From the NCBI GenBank assembly GCA_944472155.2, contig OX235273.1, positions 2,205,204 to 2,269,203 of the forward strand: a stretch of 64,000 nt of DNA, read 5' to 3'. A program made the translations under genes and the position numbers. The number at the start of each line of letters is the position of its first letter. Position 1 is the stretch's first letter. The DNA comes from Trichobilharzia szidati (Eukaryota; Platyhelminthes; Trematoda; Strigeidida; Schistosomatidae). This document shows, in pieces, positions 22,923 to 35,876 of this stretch. The notes below the pieces were generated by a model, which searched no databases, was not told the origin of the DNA, and saw only the letters and a list, made by a program, of their open reading frames with translations.

Positions 22923-25900
22923 ATGATAATGGCTGTCCATTTAATCACTTTCATATTCCTCGCAGTTTCTCATTACACCGTCAATTCCTTAATGCCAAGA
23001 CCACTAAAACATGAAATGGGTGAATCATTGTGCAGCTTAGCTGAATTACTTTCCGCTGAACACGATTATCCATCATGTTATATACTGAAAGAAGCATTGA
23101 AAGTGTTCAACAAACGTTTTCTAGCCAGACAATTACAGAAGCCAAATGTTGAAGGAGTATCCTGTAGCATTAGCACATTGAATATTGTCATTGACGCGGG
23201 TTGTGATGAGTCAGAGAATAAATTATGGCCAAGTGAATATATGGATGAATCATGTAGGTTCATTTCACCCCAACATCATCATCATAACTAACTAACTAAC
23301 AAACTACTGAAGACACAATCAGCATAATGGATGAGAAGATAGATATCCAATCGAATGAAGTATGGGGAACGTTGCGTGCATTACAGACAATTATACAACT
23401 GGTGCATAGGAGTAAATGGGGAGCTGTGAGTCCAGTGAAATAATGATAACGTCGATCTATTCATCTAGCTTGTAATAAATGAATATAGTATCGAAGATTC
23501 ACCAAGATTCATTCACCGAGGATTTCTAGTCGATACTGCCAGACATTACATCAGTGTCGATGAAATTGAGAAGTTCATTGTAAGTCTCACTCTCTCTTCC
23601 TTCTTGTTCTTCTACTTGTATTTATACTTCACACTCGTTTAGGATGCTATGGCGATTGTTAAAATGAATGTATTCCATTGGCATATGACAGACGACAGCT
23701 CATTCCCTTACGTCTCTTCTTCATATCCTCAACTGTCTTTAAAGGTATTCCATTGGTCATAGTTACTCTCATCTCTTGTCCTCCCCTATAGGGTGCGTAT
23801 AATCCACAGATCTACGTTTACGAAAATGCAGATGTTGTTCGGGTGATAGAGTATGCCAGACTACGTGGAATACGTGTGATGGTGGAATTCGATACACCGA
23901 GTAAGTGATCAGTTTGACATTCTGTGCTATTGTTGGAATATCATTGTGGCGTTTCTCAGTCATTACACTGAGGTAAACCGTTCCACATTAGTCCTCAGAC
24001 TTTTACGAATGATTTTCATTTAGAATGGAAAAATTGACTTGTTCTCCTGATTTGTTTGTTACTGATTTTAGGTCACACAAAGTCATGGGAAAATGGTTAT
24101 CCAGGAGTACGAACAGACTGTTACAGTGGAGATGCACCAGATGGAGAAACTGGTCCATTCAACCCTGCAAATGAGACGACATTTGAATTCCTCAAGGAGT
24201 TTTACAAGGAAATTACTTCAATATTCTTCGAAGGATATATCCATTTAGGTGGTAATGACGTTTCATATTCTTGTTGGTAAGATTTCGTCTTGTCTATTCT
24301 TAAGTGGGGATTAACAGTAAAATTAATTCAGCGGCACACTTCAAGGAATCCTTTAAGAGTTTCATGGTTTTCGTGCTGTGTGTTACTTGGGTGATCTCCA
24401 TGAGAACATTTCATTCTAATAGATCAATAACATAAAATAACAGCCCATTGGGCGACTGAATTATTTCATGAAAGTTAACTAAACATGGAACATGGATTTC
24501 AACACGTACATGAATCCTTTTGTCCCACAGAAGCCGAAGTCGTATTAAAACTGAAAATGTTGTTCATTCACTGACGCGTTATGGATTCGAGTAACAGGTG
24601 AATAGTTGGTTTATTCCATAGTAAGCAGTATTGCTCTGGAAGGAGCAAGAAAGTATATTTTAGTATGGAATTATGGTAAACTATGTATAAGGAACGCGGT
24701 GCCACTGACAATTATACATCTCATGCAACAGCTGTACGACAATGCTGCATGCCAAGTAATCCACAACGGGAAACTTACGCAATCCTTCGAAGTGAGGACA
24801 GGAGTAAGACAAGGGTGCCTACTATCGCCAATGATTTTCCTGATTGCGGTATACTGGATAATGCGACTAACAGCGGACAGTGAGGTAACAGGCATAAAAT
24901 GGACTCACACAAAAAACTTGGAAGATCTGGACTTCGCCGATGATATATGTCTGATTTCTCACAAACTGGAAGACATGCAAGCGAAAAGCAACAAGTTGGC
25001 AGAAGAAGCATCAAAGATAGAACTTCCTTCAGGTGAACATAGAGAAAACAGAGGTAATGAAGATTCCTGGACAAGAACAACAACACACAACAACCAGCAT
25101 AAATGGGAGGAACCTGAAAGAAACAACCTCTTTTACCTAACTGGGAAGCATCGTTCCAACTACAGGCGGAACTGACGAGGATATCAAAGCAAGAATCGGG
25201 AAAGCAAGACAAGCTTTCACTACTCTCAAGTCTGTGTGGAGGTCAACAGCACTCAGCATCAAAAATAACATCCGGATTTTCAACTCCAATGAGAAGTCAG
25301 TCAGTGCCACTTACTATACGGATCAGAGACTTGCACTGCGCGTCATAAAGAGTACATCAAACAAACTACAGACCTTCATTAACAGTCTTCGCTCAATGCA
25401 ACTCAAGATCAGATGACCGGCCAGAAAAGATCAGCAACATAGATCTCTGGCAATGAGCGAACCAACACAGCAGGAACCGATTGTGAAACAAACAGGCAGG
25501 AAGAAATGGAGATGGATTGGCTGGCCATACTCTGAGGAAACAATGCATCAAGTGGCATCACTAGACAAGCCATTGCTCGAGTGGAACCCGAAAGGGAAGC
25601 GGCGAGTTGGTCGTCAGTACGAGGGTGACTTGGAGGAGGTTATGTGAAGAGGAGATGAAAGTGTGTGGACAGACTTGGAGCCAGGTGAAGACTCTAGCAG
25701 AGAACTGAACGCAGTGGAGACGCATGGCTGAAGCCCTATGTTCCTCTAGGAATTAAAGGAAACAATAATAAATAATAATAATGTCTAAGGAAGCAAAATG
25801 CTGGTGGGGGTCTTTAAGAATTTTGACGCCGCCCACCCGGTACAAAGTTATTAGATACCTGGGTGATTGTTCCAGTCATCCAAGATAGTTGTTATTCTGG

Positions 25901-28900
25901 AAAACGAACACTTTCATCTGGCAAGTGAATGAATAGAGGTTTAAAGTAGGGAACACCCCCAACACCTCCTCACATATATAAGCATTGAGAAGTTCTAATC
26001 ACAGCCCTAGCGCTGTAATACTTACCAATGCTTACAGATTGGTGATTAAAATTCATTAAACTTTTTCTTATGATAGGCAGTCAAATCCCGAAGTTTTGAA
26101 TTTTATGAACGAGATGAATTTCGGCGATGACTTTGGAAAACTTGAATCATACTATTTTGATCATCTTACTGAATTGATTCAATCAGTTCAACCGGAGGGA
26201 TATGCTGTTACACCAGTTGTTTGGCAGGATGTTTACGAGAACGGCTATCGTGTACGTGAGTGCTTTTACCTTTCTCGAATAATCTGGGTGATTTTCTATG
26301 TAAAACTAAGATCCTTCTTTTGAATAACTAGTCTTCTTTGAATGTCCGTAGTTGTGGAAATATCTCTGGTTGTATATTGTTTCATTATAACTGGAATAAC
26401 TTTAGGTGATTCATAGGAGGTAGTAAGTTCCTGCCACATGGAGTTTTACTAAGTAAATCCATTCTTCATGGTCTGAGGGCAGGAAACCAATCTCTGTGTC
26501 CAACTGTATGGGTGAAAAATCTTCCTTCAGACACACTTTCTTCAAAGACTGGAAAAAGAGGACTATTCATCGAAGAATCTGTTTTTCTATTCAATATTTT
26601 TAACATCAAAAACTCAAACTTTCCTCAGCAGTGACGTTAGGCGGCTAGACAGTCAAGGTTACTTTCTAAGTACAAAATAAGCACGTAGAATCAAGTAGAA
26701 CATTCCCAACAAGGTGGAATCAAAACTTTATTCAGAAGAAGCATACATCAGTACTTCTTGCAGACAATCTAAGGTGAGAATAAACTTAATAATAATAATA
26801 ATAATAATTGCAGAGTCATTTGAAACGTCCCATTAAGTGTTAACATAGTGATTAGATCGTATAGGAGGGATTTTTCAAACGATCTTTCTATTTTCTATGG
26901 TTAGTTTTTAAGGATTGGTTTTGTTTTCACGAGTTGATCACGGATTGATATCAGTTAGAGAAACATTGAAAACCAGGGAGTACTGGACAGCTGTTTCATC
27001 CTATTTCGGGAATCATTGGTTGTACGCACTCACTGTACTCCCTAGTTTTTAATGGTTCTCTAACTGATATCAATCCATGATCAACTCGTAAAAACAAAAC
27101 CAATCCTTAAAAAGCAACTATAGAGAACTAATTTGATTCTCGCTAGTGACTTGCTACAGGATGGGGTTTCCTGGAGTTCTAGTGAGAAGTCGTGACCAGT
27201 GAGGTCCATCCAAACGTCACGTGTGAGGATGGATGTCCCATTGATGACATTGGTTGGGGTCGCGCTAAATCACGAATTGGTAGGAGTTAAAATTCATGAG
27301 CTATTGAATCGGATCCCAGTGGCTGAATTGTATACGAACTTGCATTGTAACCGGAAGGTTCTGGGTTCGAATCCTGGAGGTGGGTGCGTACTGCCGATAA
27401 TTCCCAAACTAGGATGAAACAGCTGATTGTCCAGTACTCCCTGGTTTTCCATGGTTCTCTAACTGATATCAATCCGTGATCTTCTTGTTACATGGATTTA
27501 TGTAATATTTTGTTACACTGACGTTTTTGATTTCGGACTAAGGTTTCTCAGAACTAATAGTTAATTTCCATGAAGCCTTTGTGTCATGATGTTTACCGTC
27601 ACACATGTATTCAAAGATGTTGCAGAAGATCATCGAGTTTATTCTTGGTAACCAACAGTTATTCATTTGATTTCGGTTGTAGTTCGCGGTTTTGACAGTT
27701 GACAGAGTTTATAGAATGTAACAAAGTCTACTTAAAGGAGAAATGTTCCGGAAATAAGAGGATAGTGGTTGTGAAAACAAAAGAACATCGCCTACTTCAT
27801 AATAATAATCTACATTATTCCGAAAACAGTACTTATAATACAGTATGGAATTTTTAGAATTTATCGCAATATTGCATCTAATTTACTCGACATATATCAA
27901 TAAAAGTAACCACAGGAATTTATCCACCTTCAGAGTAGGAACAAAGTCAAAAATGTGCGAAGTATAAAATGAGAATAGCAATAACAATAATTATAATGGC
28001 ACGAATATCAGTGGGTTTGTTTCAAACAGTACCGTCGATAGAATTTGGAAATTTTGGCATGTTTAAGAGCATAAAATCTAACGTTCTCTTGATAAAGCAG
28101 CATGGTGAAGGGGAAAAACAAAACAATAAAAATTATTGCACAGCCTAAATGATGTTTACACTTATGAGAAATTGAATAAAAATTGATAGGATTATGAATA
28201 TAGGAAGAATAACAATAACAGTAAAGCTTTAATTTACAAGAGTGGGGAAAATTGTTTACTTACGACGGGAAAGAGGGTTAGTTAGTTAGTTAGTTAGTGT
28301 CTGATACTATTTTTATTACGTAAAATACATGCCAAATATGGTATCGTGGAATTTTTATAACTAGACGTGCCCGCGTAAATGACTTCTTGTTCTACTTGAG
28401 GGGGTACAAGGTGAAAGCTCTGGGGAACGTGGATGCTCACAGTTTGACAAGATCCTTTTCGTGAGTTTATTGCATGAAATGAAGTGTATATAATCAATGA
28501 TGATGTCGGCGGTATGGCCTACTGAGATAGGATACCATTCGCCGTACTGACAGTCTTTAGAGTTCTACGAAGTTTGACACAGCCATTTTTAAGCAACCCA
28601 AGAAAGAATAAGGGTGAACAATAAAGAAGAATAGGTAAGATGAAAGATTCGACAAACGGTAAGAGGAGGGTTTGAGTGCCTTAACTTCTCAACGTAATAT
28701 GTCAGACAGAATATTTTTTAGAAGTCGGCGAGACATGAGAAGACCAGGGTAGATGAGGAAAAAGAATTAGTCCAAGATACCTAACATAACACTTGATTTC
28801 TGTATCAATATCATCAGTTTTGCAACGGCCATAGGAATTAACAGCTTCATTTAACTTTCTACTATATCAGAAACTGAAATTTCCAGTCTGACATTTGGAA

Positions 28901-31900
28901 AGATTTAGTTTAAGACCATTAGACAAAGACCATTTACTGACTCCTGATAGAAAGCTGTTCACCTAAGTACAGTCTAGCTGGGAGCTAACAGGCATTGGAA
29001 CAGTTAAATCCTCCGCATGCAAATTGTCACCCGTTCGAAAGCGTTTATCCTTCAATTACGAGATGAAAATTCCATCCGATGTGAGGCTAGAATCGTGAAG
29101 AACGAATTAAAGGGGTTTCCATTGACTGAGATATAAATACCAGGGACTTGAAATCATCGTATCACAGAGGAATTTTTTCTAAGTATTCAGAAATGTTTCA
29201 GAAGATAGTCGACTTCCCACTTTGTCATCTGATAATCGTCCGTGTTAATTCCATTGTGATTCATATCTTTGAGGGGATTCATGTTGGTATTGGAAACTAT
29301 AAATTTTTGGAATTGTACTTTTACTCATCACATTATTCGAGTGAAACTTTACCGACGCAATTACCTGAAAGCATGTTTACTGCCCTTATGATTTAGTGGG
29401 GGTAGATGAATAGATTTTGGATTCAAAATATATTCTCAAACAAGTCTCAAGCTGTAGCGTAGACGACTCCACTGTATGCCTACACACATAACTGACTTGT
29501 CATAATAAATCCGTCGATCTATATCTGCGTAAAATTTGTCATCAGTCCTTTGAAATCAACCAACTACTCAGGTCAATTTCGTATATCATATCAAGTTGTC
29601 AAGTCACACACACACACAATTCATGCTTCTACTAATTCCACAACTGACTTCCTATTTTTCTTTCCTTCAGCCGAGTAATGCCACTGTGATGCATGTTCGA
29701 AAGGCAGAAGATTGGCCAGAGCTTGTTAAATCTATCACATCAGATGGTTATCGAGTTATATTGTCATCATGTTGGCTAATCAACAATGTTAATTTCTCTG
29801 GTGATTGGTATGATTACTATGAATGTGATCCTGGCGCATTTGAAGGTAAACAAATACTGAGGATAAGTATAAAAACGGATATGCTTCATTTTTATTTCGA
29901 CCATTTTCTCTGTATTTGTCCTGCCAGTCTCGTTTGTGTCGTTAGAACTTCTTCTGATTGTATTTTTTTTATTCCTTTACGTTCCCAGTGGAACATAGGG
30001 CTTCAAGCTAGAGTCTCGAAGTTTTGGTAGAAGTGATGTTTATTTTAACGGGATTGGGTTGCTGGTCAGCCTCATGCTCAACCTTTCCTCTTTACCAGCT
30101 TTCTTTTTTCTTACTGGCTTGGCGAGGTGAAGGAGGGCGTCGGTCGGGGAATGAACCCCGGACCATATGCACGGTCCGCGAGCATCTTAACCACTGTGCC
30201 ACCGACGCACTCTGATTATATAATGTTGTCCGAATTTCTCTCAAATGTTTATCTGCAGAGGAAGTAATAAGACTTACGAGCTCACCTCATAAATCGTGTA
30301 GTATCACATATATTACAGACATTTTAATACTCTATATGACCTTCCGAATTATCTTAGACGGCAGATGTTTCTTAGCAAATAATGCTACCGAAAAGGACTG
30401 TATCCTGAAAATCTATTGAGCAAGCGCCTCAGTTCGCAGTTATATTCATTTAAAATGTCAACTCTAAAGAGCGGTATTCTTAATAATTGCATAATCTTGA
30501 GTATAAAAATGGTTCAGATGACCTACAATAAATGAGGGTTCTTTTCCACAAGTCGAGCATTTAACTTTCAAGAAATTAACCAAATTTGTTTAAATAACAA
30601 CAGTGTACACAAAGGTATCAGCCATTCTACCTATTTAAATCCCTACAAAACCTACAATTTGAACATCAGTTTCCAGGGCATTAGTGGCTACTGTATGGAT
30701 GTTCTGAATTTCTTTTTGAAAATCGTGAACAGTTGAGTCGGCTCCGTCATTGGTCTTGGTTGGTAGGAGCGCTATATCCCAAAGTGACAGAAGGTAGAAT
30801 TCATGCGTTGTTAGACTCTAGAACATTGCCTGAGTGATCAATAGGCTGGCTTCGTAATCTGAAGGTGCATATTTCGATCTCTGTAGTGGTTATGGGTAGG
30901 AACTGTTGAAGAGTCTTGATGTTGATCGTACTATAACAGTTTCTGGTCCAAAAAGAAATCCATTCTGGTGTGGTATTCATTTTGATACTCTATTCCCATC
31001 ATAATAGTTTATCTTTAAAGGGTTGTACTACAAGTACCCAATACCGGTTCACACTTTCTTTGAAGATCACAGCATATTTGTTCAAATATCAAACAGTTCA
31101 CTAGAAGCATAACATTCTATCCTTCTTTGGACCCAAGTGATCTATCCGTATGTTTTCCACAATTTAATTAGTTCGTGTCTTGAAGGAAAAGCGTCAGTTT
31201 CATAGTGGCTGGTGTTATACAATCAATACCAGTTGCCTGCTTATAAAACCATCATTAATCATTCATGATAGATACCGGCCATTCAGATATATTCTTTCCT
31301 TCATAGAACTCACGGGAAGTAGGCTTATTTCATTGTGCCCAAAATCTAGATTGCTACATAACCCTATCCTATTTATCCAATTATCCAAGGTACTGAAGAC
31401 GAACAACAACTGGTTGTTGGTGGAGAAGCAATTTTATTTGGAGAATATGTGGATGAGTCGAATCTTTTCACACGTTCATGGTGAGTATTGCTGTCTTTAT
31501 TTCCAAAGGCATGAAAAAAATACACCATTCGTGAATAACTTTTTTGGTAAATGATGATATTTTGTAACTGATAACGATAATTGTCTGTTTTTTTGTAAAA
31601 TGTTTCTCTGAAGTTGAAGGTATTGTAGAACGGAGGACTATTTATTCTGTGTAGTGCATTTGCAATTTTGCCTGTCAACGGCGTTTAGATTTTAAGACAT
31701 ACTGAGACCACACGATTCCAGATTCAAATATGACTATTCTAGGTTGATTGTCATTTGTTGATGTGACATAAACAGAATGTTAACTGGACCTATTCATCAC
31801 TGTAATGTATGCGGCTTAAATTTGTCATCATCGTAAACATTTAACGAACTGCTTAATACGTCATTTGGCTTACCATGCAAATGTTTCCTTTCATGGTGAC

Positions 31901-34464
31901 TACATTGAATAATTTTTGCACCTTTGCAGCATTTGATGGTTGACCCATCATCATAAGTTGGTATCTCAAGATAATCTGAAAACCCTGAATGCATTTTAAA
32001 TAACCTCGACTAGACTTAAGCTTAATCAACAACTGTCTTCGCTCTATACTGAACATCAGATGGCCGGAAAGAATCACAAACAAGAAACTATGGGAAAAAA
32101 CAAAACAAGAATCAATCGCCCAACAAATATGTAGGAGAAAGTGGAGATGGATTGGACACTCGCTGAAGAGGCCGCTGGGTGACATCGCGCGTCAGGCCAA
32201 TGCTCGAGTGGAACCCGAAAGGGAAGTGGCGAGTAGTGGGACGTCCAAGGATGACATGGAGGAGATTGTGTCATGAGGAACTGAAACAGTATGGATTAAC
32301 ATGGATGCAAGTGAAAAGTACAGCAGAAGACAGAAGCAAGTGGAGACGTGTAGTTGAAGCCCTGTGTTCCACGAGGAACCCAGGGGAACAATGATAATTA
32401 TAATAGACTTAACCCGCTCTTGTTCAGATCAATTTCATGGATGATAATGAACAAATGAAATTCACGTATCCGAGTTAAGATTTAATTTTATTGCAGCAAA
32501 CATTTTGAGTTTTATTTTAAATCTGATGTGTCTGACGTATATGGGACCAGACATGGAACAAAGTCTCTTGAAAGAGTCAAACATGCGCAGAACTGATTTG
32601 CTCATATTTCTCTCTTTGATAGCACATTTGAATGTGTTCTAGAATATACATGGTGGAATGCTTCGACTAATGACTCACATAGGGATGTAAGTGCGTGACT
32701 TTATCCTTAGGTGAGTTTGCCTGTCACACTTACAAAAAGACTAACTTCTTTTACCTAGGTCTCAATCAGTATTCTGCCTATCTTGCAAGTACTGCGGAAC
32801 GAGTGAAAAGTAGGAATAAAAAAGGATTCGCAACGTGCATGTAATTACAAGTATATTTACAATGAATGTGATTAGAATTTAATAACATAAAAAGTTTTGC
32901 AACTTATCTGTACCCAGGGGAGTAGCGTGCTCGAAGAGTGTGTTTGTAGAAGAGCACAGTGAAGGAGCAAGCGTGCATGCGCCAAAACGTACAGGAATTC
33001 AAGTGGCGTTGAGCCAAAAATATGGAGTACATATTAAAACAAAAGTTCAAAGGTTCAATGTACACTACAGACATATGAATTGCATCTTTTGAGTTGCTGA
33101 AGACATATTCAACTTGTTAATCGCAGCAACACATCCAGCACAATAAGGCGAATCCTCCAGTTGTCTCTTTTATGCTATGGAGAGATCAAGTGCATGAAAC
33201 AGTTTGATTATGCATCGCATAGATTTCCATCTACCTCGTCACAATAAAACCTGTAGCATACAGTATATGACAGAAGCATGATGACAAAAAGTCATCATTG
33301 TTGACCAACGTGAATCTTTTGTCCTTATTCCTTTGCTAATCACTACATATCAATACAAAGTAATTGGTCGAATTCAATTTGTTAATTTATCATCCACACA
33401 AAAGTTATATAACAACGGGAAATTCAGTTATCTTTAAAAGGAATTGTTAGTGTGGTTAATTCCTTTGAAAACACAACCTTCAAACCTTTTTTATTTAAAT
33501 TTACTCTCAACAGGCCTGATAGTGCAGTTATAGCTGAACGTCTTTGGTCACAAGGTGAATTTGATGTTGATGAACTTAAACCAAGGCTAACAGAATTGCG
33601 TTGTCATATGAGAGAGTAAGTTAATTAATCATCAATTCTATGAAGATATTGTTTAGTTTCTGTGCCTTGTATAAGCTATATTTGTTCAAAAGGAAGGGAG
33701 ACTGTTAATAAAGGCGACACAGGATGACTGTTAACTGTACTGCTCCGTCTAATATTCAGCTACAGTGCACTTTTTTATTCGATGTGGTAATTTGAATAAA
33801 ACATTGTAGAATACCTAGTCATAAAATCAACAATCAGCAGGCAGTGGTGGACAGCTGTTTCGTCCTAGTTTGGGACTCTTCATCAGTACGGAACAACCGG
33901 GGTTCCAGCCCGGGACCTTCTGCTTACAAGGCGGTTTAGCTCGCAGACCATTAGGCATTTGGGACCCGACCCAATGGCCAGCCAGTCCATGAATTCTAAC
34001 TTCTGCTAATTGATGACATAGCGTGACCACTTCTCAATGTTTTCTTCGATGAGTTACTGCCTCACCTTCAACCTGCTGTACTCTACTGGTCATGGCTTCC
34101 TACTGGATCCCCAGGTTAACTGCCTGAATAGGACCAGTCTTTAGTGAGCATCAAATTAATATTCAAGTATTGGTTTTTATAGAGATTTTGTTTGATTAGC
34201 TGGAGGAATTCATCATGAGCTGACATCACTTAGGGAACCATTGAAAAACGAGGGAGTACTGGAGACCTGTTTTATCCCACTCCCAGGTTTTCCAATGGTT
34301 CTCTAACTGACGTCGGCTGATGAATAAATCCTCAAACCTATCATAATGGTATATGTCACAACATTTCCGCGCAGACTTCATAACGCGATCTCTTTTCTTT
34401 TATGAACAGTTTTGGAATGAATGCACAACCAGTGAATGAACCTACGAGCTGTTTACAACCATAA
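22923..34464 (+). CDS. Beta-hexosaminidase-like protein (GH20), complete, 11 exons, likely inactive
   Basis: Exons: 22923-23253, 23313-23425, 23469-23579, 23643-23744, 23792-23900, 24072-24276, 26077-26251, 29671-29845, 31390-31480, 33514-33615, 34410-34464. All introns are GT-AG with compatible phases, giving 522 residues, close to human HexA/HexB length. A hydrophobic signal peptide (about 1-20) predicts secretion or lysosomal routing, and N-glycosylation sequons occur at 289, 385 and 423. The GH20 barrel shows [12 protein letters not shown] (Arg165), [10 protein letters not shown] (Asp202/203), His257, VVWQDV (Trp373) and GEYVD (Glu459). The catalytic GGDE motif reads GGND (317-318), the substrate-binding Tyr of PWYLN reads CWLIN (Leu418), and the Trp before GEY is Phe457. 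Loss of both catalytic acids suggests a pseudoenzyme, perhaps a glycan-binding protein. An alternative upstream in-frame ATG is at 22869, but the signal peptide favours 22923. Confidence 0.9.
24690..25775 (+). mobile_element. RTE fragment in intron 6
   Basis: This fragment lies inside intron 6 of the complete beta-hexosaminidase gene, in gene orientation. It encodes reverse transcriptase residues from [13 protein letters not shown] through [13 protein letters not shown] and [13 protein letters not shown], then frameshifted C-terminal parts, and ends in an AAT run. It is 5'-truncated and not functional. Confidence 0.85.
26897..27127. repeat. Palindromic cassette with hammerhead-like centre
   Basis: About 26897-26988 is the reverse complement of about 27033-27127. 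The centre reads, on the - strand, a decayed hammerhead (CCCGAAATAGGATGAAAC with a lost CUGAUGA). It lies in intron 7. Related palindromes are at 34195-34350, 35693-35876, 58590-58775 and 59736-59900. Confidence 0.65.
27128..27445 (+). repeat. Smα-like SINE, degenerate
   Basis: Related to 59945-60235: a shared GTCGTGACCAGT-like segment, a tRNA-like part with B-box-like GGTTCGAATCC (about 27363), then a decayed hammerhead (CCCAAACTAGGATGAAAC). One arm of the palindromic cassette follows to about 27485. It lies in intron 7. Confidence 0.65.
27803..29060 (-). pseudogene. CR1 (SR1-like) 3' half, degenerate, in intron 7
   Basis: The - strand encodes broken pieces of the CR1 ORF. There is a relative of NGLKLN near 28920, then segments up to [13 protein letters not shown] near 28350, followed by a 3' UTR and an ATT run at about 27803. 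Many stops and indels are present. It is antisense to the surrounding beta-hexosaminidase gene. Confidence 0.75.
29948..30030 (-). mobile_element. RTE 3' tip
   Basis: Only the last roughly 80 bp of an RTE element remain (the CCAGTGGAACATAGGGCTTC end read on the + strand). It lies in intron 8 next to a SINE head. Confidence 0.6.
30060..30210 (-). repeat. tRNA-derived SINE, variant body
   Basis: On the - strand this has the same GCGTCGGTGGCACAGTGG head as the SINEs at 2592 and 44185, but a different body, ending near the pyrimidine-rich CTTTCCTCTTTACC. The IR-2 partner copy is at 63875-64000, whose head is better preserved. Confidence 0.65.
32025..32402 (+). mobile_element. RTE 3' fragment in intron 9
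   Basis: C-terminal codons of an RTE ORF are present in mixed frames (a relative of [11 protein letters not shown], then [19 protein letters not shown], ending [12 protein letters not shown]). The same fragment occupies the matching place in the other arm (61672-62040), so it predates the duplication. It belongs to the subfamily of 290-1140. Confidence 0.8.
33838..34150 (-). repeat. Smα-like SINE in intron 10
   Basis: Reverse-orientation counterpart of 59945-60235. It contains a tRNA-like region with a degenerate B box and, at its + strand left end, a hammerhead-like core. Confidence 0.65.
33850..33892 (-). ncRNA. Hammerhead-like sequence with insertion
   Basis: The - strand has an intact CTGATGA (plus-strand 33880-33886), stem II GTCC/GGAC around CAAACTA, and GAAA (33858-33861). 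Three extra bases (AGA) lie between the core and stem II. The same insertion is present at 60189-60217, so it is a subfamily trait, and its effect on cleavage is unknown. Confidence 0.5.
34195..34350. repeat. Palindromic cassette
   Basis: The arms are built on GAGCTGACATCA and GTTAGAGAACCATTG-type sequence and its reverse complement, around a very short decayed hammerhead centre. It is shared with 59736-59900 in the other IR-2 arm. Confidence 0.6.
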
Positions 34465-34506
34465 AGATTCACTTACACCATTCAGCAGTTGATGTCTGTT
34501 TGTATC

Positions 34507-34512
34507 AATAAA
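34507..34512 (+). other. Polyadenylation signal AATAAA
   Basis: Canonical hexamer 43 bp after the stop codon of the complete beta-hexosaminidase gene. The matching place in the second gene reads ATTAAA. Confidence 0.6.
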
Positions 34513-35010
34513 CTTCCAAATATAATTAAATCTGCTCACATTGTCTTCCTTCTGTGTACAACTTGATGAACAGCTGACTTTGTTTACATCAGGAATAGCA
34601 GGGGTCATATTTTTTCCTGTTGCTACAGATGACTAATCCATAATACGTAATTCAGAGCAAAGCGAAATGTATTCATCAGAGGAAAACTCATACAGACTTA
34701 CGCTGAACACATCACGATGCACTCTGTATGAATCGATACGAAGGCTTCTACAGATGTTAACTCATCGGTACTAACTTTAGTTTAATTTTGTAGTCATTGT
34801 TAACCATCTTGTTTTAGTCATCAAGCGAGTTCCAATTTCATACGACGTATCACTTAAATGTGTGGTGAAGACCTGATCTTCCACCGAACATTTGGACCGC
34901 AGAAATAGGACACTTAGTCTAGTGGAAGAACACAGTCATCTGGTATGAATAAGGTAACGACAACAAGTTAAGCTGGATGTCATGAAATGGGTCAACTCTT
35001 GTCAACTATA

Positions 35011-35415
35011 TGCAACGATAAACAATTAATTAATTAATTCATTAAATAGTCATTAGTACAACTGGATCTCATCTTTCCAACCCACTTCATCAATAGGTTC
35101 AACATTTCCTTTCTTTCTGTTCCTTTTCTCTCTCTTCTTTTTCCGTTATGTGCTGCTTTGTCTCTTTCTCTCGCTTACGCCAGTTAATAAGACAGCTCCC
35201 ACTTTTCTAACACCTTCAAACACTGTTTCAGCTTTACCTTTGCTACTGAACATGCCAATGTATTGTTGTATTAATGAACTGTGGTTTCCTCAATCTATGT
35301 AGAATTCTATTTATTGACAATGTACTAACTGGATGCAATACTGTAGAAAAAATGCTGAGAATTCCATTCTGTATCACAAGTACTGTTTTGGAATAAAGCA
35401 AATTATTATTATTAT
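35011..35415 (+). mobile_element. CR1 3' UTR-only insertion
   Basis: Non-coding copy of a CR1 3' end, matching in reverse the 3' UTR at 41585-42010 and ending GGAATAAAGC then an ATT repeat. The other IR-2 arm (about 59040-59060) lacks it, so it arrived after the duplication. Confidence 0.8.
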
Positions 35416-35692
35416 TAATCTAAAAATAAACATGAGTACTTTAATGTGAATATGTCTGAAGAGTGTGTTTTCAATGACATCAACTAGACTTCTGCTGAAA
35501 CGTTCCGCGTAAACTATGAAACCTCTAAGACATGATTTAAGAATAGACGTCTTTTTACTCTTCCGCTGCTGTTTAAGTGTAGACAAGGCTCTGTGATTGT
35601 CCGCGGGTATAATGAGTTTATGTGTGAGAGTGATCATACTACGGTCATTGGAGATTTCATCGTATTTTCAAGTATTGATTTTTGTAGGGAAT

Positions 35693-35876
35693 TTGTTTGA
35701 TTGGTTGGAAAGTTTCACCATGAGCTGACATCAGTTAGAGAAGCGATGGAAGACCTGGGTGAACTGGAGAGCCATTTCGTCCTAGTTTGTGACTCTTAGT
35801 CTGTCCAGTACTCTCGGGTTTTCTAGTGATTCTCTAAATGATGTTAGCTCTTGATGAAACCCTCCAACCAATTTCA
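35693..35876. repeat. Palindromic cassette with decayed hammerhead centre
   Basis: Inverted arms around a centre that on the - strand keeps AAACTAGGACGAAATGG but has lost CUGAUGA. The partner in the other IR-2 arm is 58590-58775. Confidence 0.6.
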
